A program made the translations under genes and the position numbers. From positions 1 to 17,127 of the forward strand of contig CAJWGI010000001.1 of the NCBI GenBank assembly GCA_913031335.1: a stretch of DNA of 17,127 nucleotides, given 5' to 3'. Source of the stretch: an uncultured Anaerolineales bacterium (lineage in GTDB: Bacteria > Chloroflexota > Anaerolineae > Anaerolineales > UBA11657). The first letter of the stretch is position 1. Each line of letters begins with the position of its first letter. Of this stretch, positions 13,729 to 17,127 are shown piece by piece. The notes beneath the pieces are model-generated. The model was not told the DNA's origin. It did no database searches and was given only the letters and a program-made list of their open reading frames with translations.

Positions 13729-14817
13729 TCAATATACTGCGATCTCTCCCGCGCGCCCGCCAACTGCCTCACCCACAACGAATCCAAACTGGCCCCGCTC
13801 ATCCAACTCACGCAGGAAATCCGCTACACTCTCCGCCGCAACCGCGAGCAAAAGTCCGCCCGACGTTTGTGGGTCAAACAGGAGCCGGCGTTTCCATTCG
13901 GTAAGACCGCGCTCCCACTTCACCCACTGGCTATAATAGTCGGCGTTACGCGTTGCGCCGCCGGCGAAATTGTCTGCACGCGCATACTCCTCTGCGCCCT
14001 CCATCCAACACAACTGTTGCCATGCAATTCGCAATCCACACGCTGATTGAGTTGACATTTCATGCGCGTGGCCGAGAAGGCCGAAGCCGGTCACATCAGT
14101 AGCGGCGTGCACCTGCGGATGAATGCTTTGCGCCGCCTGCATTGCCCCGCGGTTTAGCGTCGCCATAATTCCCACGCACGTCTCTACATGCGCATCAGCA
14201 GCGCTTCCGCGTTTTATCGCGGTGGTTATCGTGCCGCTCCCCAGCGGCTTTGTCAGTACCAGGACATCCCCGTGCAGCGCGCCTCCTTTGCGTAACAAGC
14301 GCTCCGGTTTCACCAGCCCGGTCACCGCTAGTCCATACTTGGGCTCGCGATCAACAAGCGTGTGCCCCCCGGCCAAAAACGCACCAGCTTCGCTCACCTT
14401 GTCGGCTCCCCCACGTAACACGGATTCGAGCATGGTTTCGTCTGCGTTGTCCGGCCACGCTACCAGATTAATCGCCAGTAGCGCATCGCCGCCCATCGCG
14501 TAAACATCAGAAAGCGCATTTGCAGCACCGACAGCGCCATACAGGTAGGGATCATCCAACACCGGCGGAAAGAAATCCGCCGTCATAATGACCGCCCTCT
14601 CGTCATCTATCTGAAAGACGGCAGCGTCATCAGGCCCGGCCAGGCCCGCCAACAGCTCAGGCGGCGCGATAGCGGCGTATTTCTCACGCAACGGTTCCAA
14701 TATTTCCCTCAGCACCTGAGGGTCCAGCTTAGCCGCTCAACCGGCGCACGAAGCCAGCGTCGTTAGCTTTATGCCCTTTCCGAATGCCAGTTGCCTGTCG
14801 GGAGTCTTGTTCGTCAC
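13729..14817 (-). CDS. selD: Selenide, water dikinase SelD containing selenocysteine (in-frame TGA read through)
   Basis: SelD makes selenophosphate from selenide and ATP for selenocysteine or selenouridine synthesis. The 362-residue reading includes Sec27 encoded by TGA at 14737-14739. Upstream of it the frame reads IKLTTLASCAG and downstream AAKLDPQVLREIL, which aligns with the catalytic segment of known SelD (LT...GAGCGCK; E. coli Cys17 and Lys20 match Sec27 and Lys30). Downstream are the AIR-synthase-like motifs GPDDAAVF, TADFFPPVLDDPYLYGAVGAANALSDVYAMGG, GGHT and ATDVTGFGLLGHAHEM. The likely start is the GTG at 14817 (14823 also possible); no in-frame ATG exists. Without TGA reading, the frame would begin only at 14715 and lose the active site. 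The gene ends in a TGA, so termination and Sec use of the codon coexist. It converges with the MIP18 gene, 30 bp apart. Confidence 0.88.
14706..14722 (-). promoter_or_regulatory. Bacterial SECIS-type stem-loop of selD
   Basis: In the selD mRNA, CCCUCAG and CUGAGGG form a perfect 7-bp stem around GUG (or a 6-bp stem around GGUGC). The loop starts 21 nt after the UGA. Known bacterial SECIS elements place a short apical loop with a G near its start about 16-37 nt after the UGA, inside coding sequence. Both criteria are met, which supports SelB-dependent Sec insertion. Confidence 0.75.
14737..14739 (-). other. Selenocysteine codon (TGA) of selD
   Basis: TGA lies in frame between two conserved halves of the SelD active-site segment, at the position that is Cys or Sec in all active SelD proteins. 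Other TGA codons in the window (sufB, mltG, Rieske, the baseplate-J-like gene, scpA) act as normal stops, so this is recoding and not a variant genetic code. Confidence 0.85.
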
Positions 14818-14824
14818 ACCCACT

Positions 14825-14833
14825 ATTCTATCA
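14825..14833 (-). promoter_or_regulatory. Possible selD extended -10 promoter
   Basis: On the - strand the sequence reads TGATAGAAT, an extended -10 with five of six consensus bases. The region 17 bp upstream (TTTTCG) is a poor -35. The predicted start falls at or next to the GTG at 14817, so the transcript would be leaderless. It lies back to back with the + strand promoter of the FHA gene. Confidence 0.45.
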
Positions 14834-14836
14834 CCG

Positions 14837-14865
14837 CTGCCACCGCGCGAAAACGCCTGTATAAT
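14837..14865 (+). promoter_or_regulatory. Promoter of the DUF3662-FHA gene, predicted leaderless start
   Basis: CTGCCA (14837-14842, four of six -35 bases), a 17-bp spacer and a perfect TATAAT (14860-14865). The ATG of the gene begins at 14872, seven bases after the -10, which is where transcription should start. There is therefore no room for a Shine-Dalgarno, and the mRNA should begin at its start codon. Confidence 0.7.
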
Positions 14866-14871
14866 GAAATC

Positions 14872-15669
14872 ATGCTAGCGCCGCTCACACGCATTGAGGC
14901 GAAAATTGAACATCTGCTAGAGCGCAATTTCGTCAATCTGTGGCAGAAACATATCGACCCGCACACGGTTGCGCGCGAGCTCGCCCGTGCACTGGAAGAC
15001 CGCGCATCCACCGGACCCACGCGGAGAGCCCGGCGCGCCGCCCCCAGCACCTACGAAGTGCGCATGCATGCGCTCGACGCCGCTGCGCTTCTGCATAGCG
15101 TGCCGGACTTTCCTGAGCGAATGGCCGTCCAGCTTCTCCGAATCGCGCGCGAGTTAGACCTGATGCTTGTTGTCTCGCCATCCGTCCGCATGGTTTCGGA
15201 TGACACTATCCCGCAAAACTCTCTCCGCATCTACACTGATGTTTGCCCGCCGGTTCCGGAAGCAACCCGTCAGATAACGCCACTGCAAGGCCACCACATT
15301 CCACGTGATTCACCCGCAGCACACGCCTATTTGATAATTGATGGTTGCCGCGAGGTCTCCCTGCCAAAGCCGCTACTCACGCTCGGGCGCAGTGTGGAAA
15401 ACGACATTATTTTGGAACAATCCGGCGTCTCTCGCAATCATGCCCAGTTGCGCCGCCGCCAGCAACGTTGGGTGCTGTTTGACCTTAATTCCAGTGGCGG
15501 CACTTTTGTAAACGGTGAGCGCATTTCCGAGGCCGCGTTGCAAGCCGGCGACGTGATTTCACTGGCCACAGCAAAGCTCATTTTCGCCGAAGAACAGGGC
15601 GGTGCCGGGCAGCGGCCCCAATCAGCGCCTTTCGCCGACCCCACCCGCCCGTTACACCAAGACAGGTAA
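14872..15669 (+). CDS. FhaA-like protein: DUF3662 plus FHA domain
   Basis: This cytosolic 265-residue protein has an N-terminal DUF3662 domain (about 1-115; RIEAKIEHLLERNFVNLWQKHIDPHTVARELARALED is the typical opening) and a C-terminal FHA domain (about 168-236). The FHA domain reads phosphothreonine. Its binding residues are visible: LGR (171-173), GVSRNHAQL with Ser187, Arg188 and His190, and NSSGGTFVNG with Asn214. Actinobacterial FhaA, with the same architecture, acts in peptidoglycan control with PknB-type kinases. The linker 116-160 and the last 25 residues look disordered. The ATG at 14872 fits both DUF3662 and the promoter; the open frame upstream (from 14791) runs antisense into selD. 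The next FHA gene starts 5 bp later, so the two are co-transcribed. Confidence 0.92.
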   Translation: MLAPLTRIEAKIEHLLERNFVNLWQKHIDPHTVARELARALEDRASTGPTRRARRAAPSTYEVRMHALDAAALLHSVPDFPERMAVQLLRIARELDLMLVVSPSVRMVSDDTIPQNSLRIYTDVCPPVPEATRQITPLQGHHIPRDSPAAHAYLIIDGCREVSLPKPLLTLGRSVENDIILEQSGVSRNHAQLRRRQQRWVLFDLNSSGGTFVNGERISEAALQAGDVISLATAKLIFAEEQGGAGQRPQSAPFADPTRPLHQDR

Positions 15670-15674
15670 ATTCC

Positions 15675-16103
15675 ATGAGCCTCGTGAGTCCGTATCAGGT
15701 GTTACGCGTCCTGATATTTCTCGCTCTATACGCATTCATCGGACTGGTCTTGTGGATGCTCTGGCAGGACATCAAATCGACGCGCCGCCTAATCGCTCTA
15801 ACCACAGTGCCGGCCGGCGAATTGGTGGAACTCAGTAGCGAGCAATCTCACCCGCTCATGCCGGTCACCTCCCTGGGGCGGGCGAGCAGCAACGTAATCG
15901 CTCTGCCAGACCCGACCGTCTCGCTGGAACACGCCCTGATTACCCGCCGCGAAGGAGTATGGTGGCTCGAAGACCTTCATTCTCGAAACGGAATTCATCT
16001 GAATAGTCAGCGGCTGGAAACGCCTGCGGTCATCACTAGTGGCGACATTATCTCCATCGGTCATTCCCGATTCAAAATACATATTCACCCGACTTCTTCA
16101 TAG
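15675..16103 (+). CDS. Membrane-anchored FHA-domain protein (FhaB-like)
   Basis: This 142-residue protein has an N-terminal transmembrane segment (about 10-30, LRVLIFLALYAFIGLVLWML) followed by a short basic linker and an FHA domain (about 66-135). FHA residues: SLGRASSNVI (66-75), Ser83 and His86 in TVSLEHALI, and LHSRNGIHLN (101-110) with Asn105. With few residues before the helix and KSTRR after it, the FHA part should lie in the cytoplasm. It resembles actinobacterial FhaB, which partners FhaA next to cell-wall and kinase genes, but here no pstP, rodA, pbpA or kinase follows. The ribosome site is weak (AGG) and 11 bases from the ATG. The gene is 5 bp after the DUF3662-FHA gene. Confidence 0.9.
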   Translation: MSLVSPYQVLRVLIFLALYAFIGLVLWMLWQDIKSTRRLIALTTVPAGELVELSSEQSHPLMPVTSLGRASSNVIALPDPTVSLEHALITRREGVWWLEDLHSRNGIHLNSQRLETPAVITSGDIISIGHSRFKIHIHPTSS

Positions 16104-16140
16104 CTTCAGCCGCGTCGTCTTTTTCACTTAGAGAGCCATA

Positions 16141-16889
16141 ATGCCGGCAGAAAACCTTTCATGAAAAATGTCCATCAAACCCGCTGCCGATCTACTTGTG
16201 CTGAACGCACCCGACGGATACATCCAGAAAACAGATCGTCTATTGCCCAAGGGCGCGAGACGCACAGATAGCCCGCGCGATGAACACGCCAGCGTGCAAC
16301 TGTTGGCTCGCGACAGCGCCGAATTGGAAGCGAAATTGGCGGATGCGCTGCACTCGCTGTCGGACAGTGGGCATCTCTGCATTTGTTACCCCAAGAAGAG
16401 CTCGCGCATTCAAACCGATTTGTCTCCCAGAATAAGGGCTGGGAGGGTGCGCACGCCTTGGGTCTGCGCGGCGTCGCATTAATTTCACTCAATGATAACT
16501 GGTCGGCGTTCGGCTCTCGCCGCGAGCGCACCTCGACTGCCGATGGCCCACTACCTCAACAATACCTCGGCAAAAAGGCCGCGCTGCTGTCCACTTACCA
16601 GCGTGTGATGGAAGAGACAAAGGCATGCAGGCCAGACGTGACGGTATCGGTTCGCAAAACCTATGTTAGCGCCGCGCGCAAGATGCAGTGCGCGGTGATC
16701 AAGGCGAGTACACGATCGCGCATCGACCTCGACCTGCGGCTACGAGAGCATGGTTTCGGCACACGTCTGGTGGCCGTCGGCAGTTTCGACAGCAGTTCCA
16801 CCACACACTGGGTCGCGCTGCACTCCCCGAATGATGTCGATGCTCAGCTTACTGATTGGCTCCGGGTATCCTATCGGCAGGCCAGGTGA
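16141..16889 (+). pseudogene. DUF3052-like/DUF5655-like fusion gene, broken by an early TGA and a frameshift
   Basis: The sense path begins at ATG 16141 after a GAGAG ribosome site (MPAENLS), meets a TGA at codon 8 (16162-16164) and continues KMSIKPAADLLVLNAPDGY. This is where DUF3052-like proteins have KLGIKPG...LNAPEGY. The domain goes on to CICYPKKSSRIQTDL, then the frame changes by -1 near 16421-16430 and resumes as NKGWEGAHALGLRGVALISLNDNWSAF. The second half (from about 16540) resembles DUF5655, ending VALHSPNDVDAQLTDWLRVSY. A restart at ATG 16168 could give a truncated 104-residue protein. The total intact length would be about 249 residues. Homopolymer CCC at the frameshift makes a sequencing error possible, but the nonsense codon argues for real decay. 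It follows the FHA genes by 37 bp. Domain names are from pattern recall and no function is claimed. Confidence 0.72.
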
Positions 16890-16905
16890 GGGCGACGCGG
16901 CGCGC

Positions 16906-17127
16906 TCATTCGGCATCTACCGTGGGGCCATCCATGTCGGTCGCCAAAGTCTGAACGTCACTCTCGCGCCAATCACCCTGACGCACAATCTCAATGTCGC
17001 CGAACTTTTCGTCCTGCACCACCTGCACCATGTTGCGCCGTGATAACTCCAGAATAGCCAGGAAAGTGGCCACGATTTCACCGCGCGAGCGTCCTCCGCC
17101 AAGCAGCCCAAAGAAGCTTGTCTGCAG
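16906..17127 (-). CDS. scpA: Segregation and condensation protein A, C-terminal part (5' truncated by window edge)
   Basis: ScpA is the kleisin that bridges SMC heads in the chromosome-condensing SMC-ScpA-ScpB complex. The last 73 residues are in the window. They contain FFGLLGGGRSRGEIVATFLAILELSRRNMV and then QDEKFGDIEIVR, the winged-helix C-terminus that binds the SMC head (typical family text: SR.EIV.TFLALLEL...Q...F.DI). After that comes an acidic tail (GDWRESDVQTLATDMDG). The start lies beyond base 17127. The gene ends (TGA, 16906-16908) 16 bp from the end of the broken + strand gene, tail to tail. The match is by motif only; the missing N-terminus prevents a fuller check. Confidence 0.85.
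   Translation of the reverse strand: MQTSFFGLLGGGRSRGEIVATFLAILELSRRNMVQVVQDEKFGDIEIVRQGDWRESDVQTLATDMDGPTVDAE

Noticed and set aside
14737..14739. selD TGA as an inactivating nonsense mutation
   Set aside because: The codon is exactly at the catalytic Cys/Sec position, coding conservation continues on both sides, and a fitting stem-loop follows.
16162..16164. TGA in the DUF3052-like gene as a second selenocysteine codon
   Set aside because: No stem-loop is visible after it, the position is not a Cys in the family as I recall it, and the same gene has a frameshift as well.
16415..16435. Programmed -1 frameshift in the DUF3052/DUF5655-like gene
   Set aside because: No X-XXY-YYZ slippery heptamer in the right frame and no downstream structure is apparent; decay or a sequence error explains it better.

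Overview
The window looks like a chromosomal core region of a Chloroflexota-type bacterium (Anaerolineae or a relative). This is inferred from gene content and style, not from a marker-gene tree. The supporting points are a baseplate-J-like membrane protein between alaS and ruvX/mltG, a membrane protein joining a J-like domain to an SH3 domain, a paired DUF3662-FHA and TM-FHA locus, and an unlinked lipoprotein solute receptor. No rRNA, tRNA, CRISPR array, insertion sequence or prophage is visible. Genes are tightly packed and the longest gene-free stretch is about 120 bp.

Layout. (1) Bases 1-6453, + strand: the 3' end of alaS, a baseplate-J-like membrane protein, ruvX, mltG, a type-1 solute-binding lipoprotein, udk and a GT4 glycosyltransferase. 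Most junctions overlap or are a few bases apart, so this is probably one operon. (2) Bases 6512-12302, - strand: an iron-sulfur assembly operon read sufC-sufB-sufD-sufS-sufU-Rieske ferredoxin. A near-consensus extended -10 promoter sits in front of sufC, with palindromes before the promoter and between sufC and sufB. (3) Bases 12424-13272, - strand: a J-like/TM/SH3 protein. Divergent from it is a MIP18-family Fe-S assembly factor (13372-13698, +) with its own strong promoter. (4) Bases 13729-14817, - strand: selD. Its reading frame continues through an in-frame TGA at the catalytic position, followed by a stem-loop of bacterial SECIS type, so it is read here as a selenocysteine-containing SelD. 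(5) Bases 14872-16103, + strand: two FHA-domain genes, the first apparently transcribed as a leaderless mRNA. (6) Bases 16141-16889, + strand: a DUF3052/DUF5655-like gene broken by an early TGA and a frameshift. (7) Bases 16906-17127, - strand: the 3' end of scpA, running off the window.

How the genes fit together. SufS and SufU mobilise and transfer sulfur, SufB/SufC/SufD build the cluster, the Rieske protein is a possible client or electron carrier, and the MIP18 protein may act in cluster delivery. SelD makes selenophosphate, and its own TGA implies that the genome carries the rest of the selenocysteine machinery (selA, selB, selC) outside this window. The FHA pair suggests phosphothreonine signalling, but no kinase or phosphatase is encoded here.

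The most unusual observations are the Sec-type SelD with its hairpin, the loss of the third catalytic Asp in RuvX, a solute-binding protein missing about 50 residues of its second lobe, a SufU with IscU-like spacing, and palindromes placed at the sufC and sufB expression signals.
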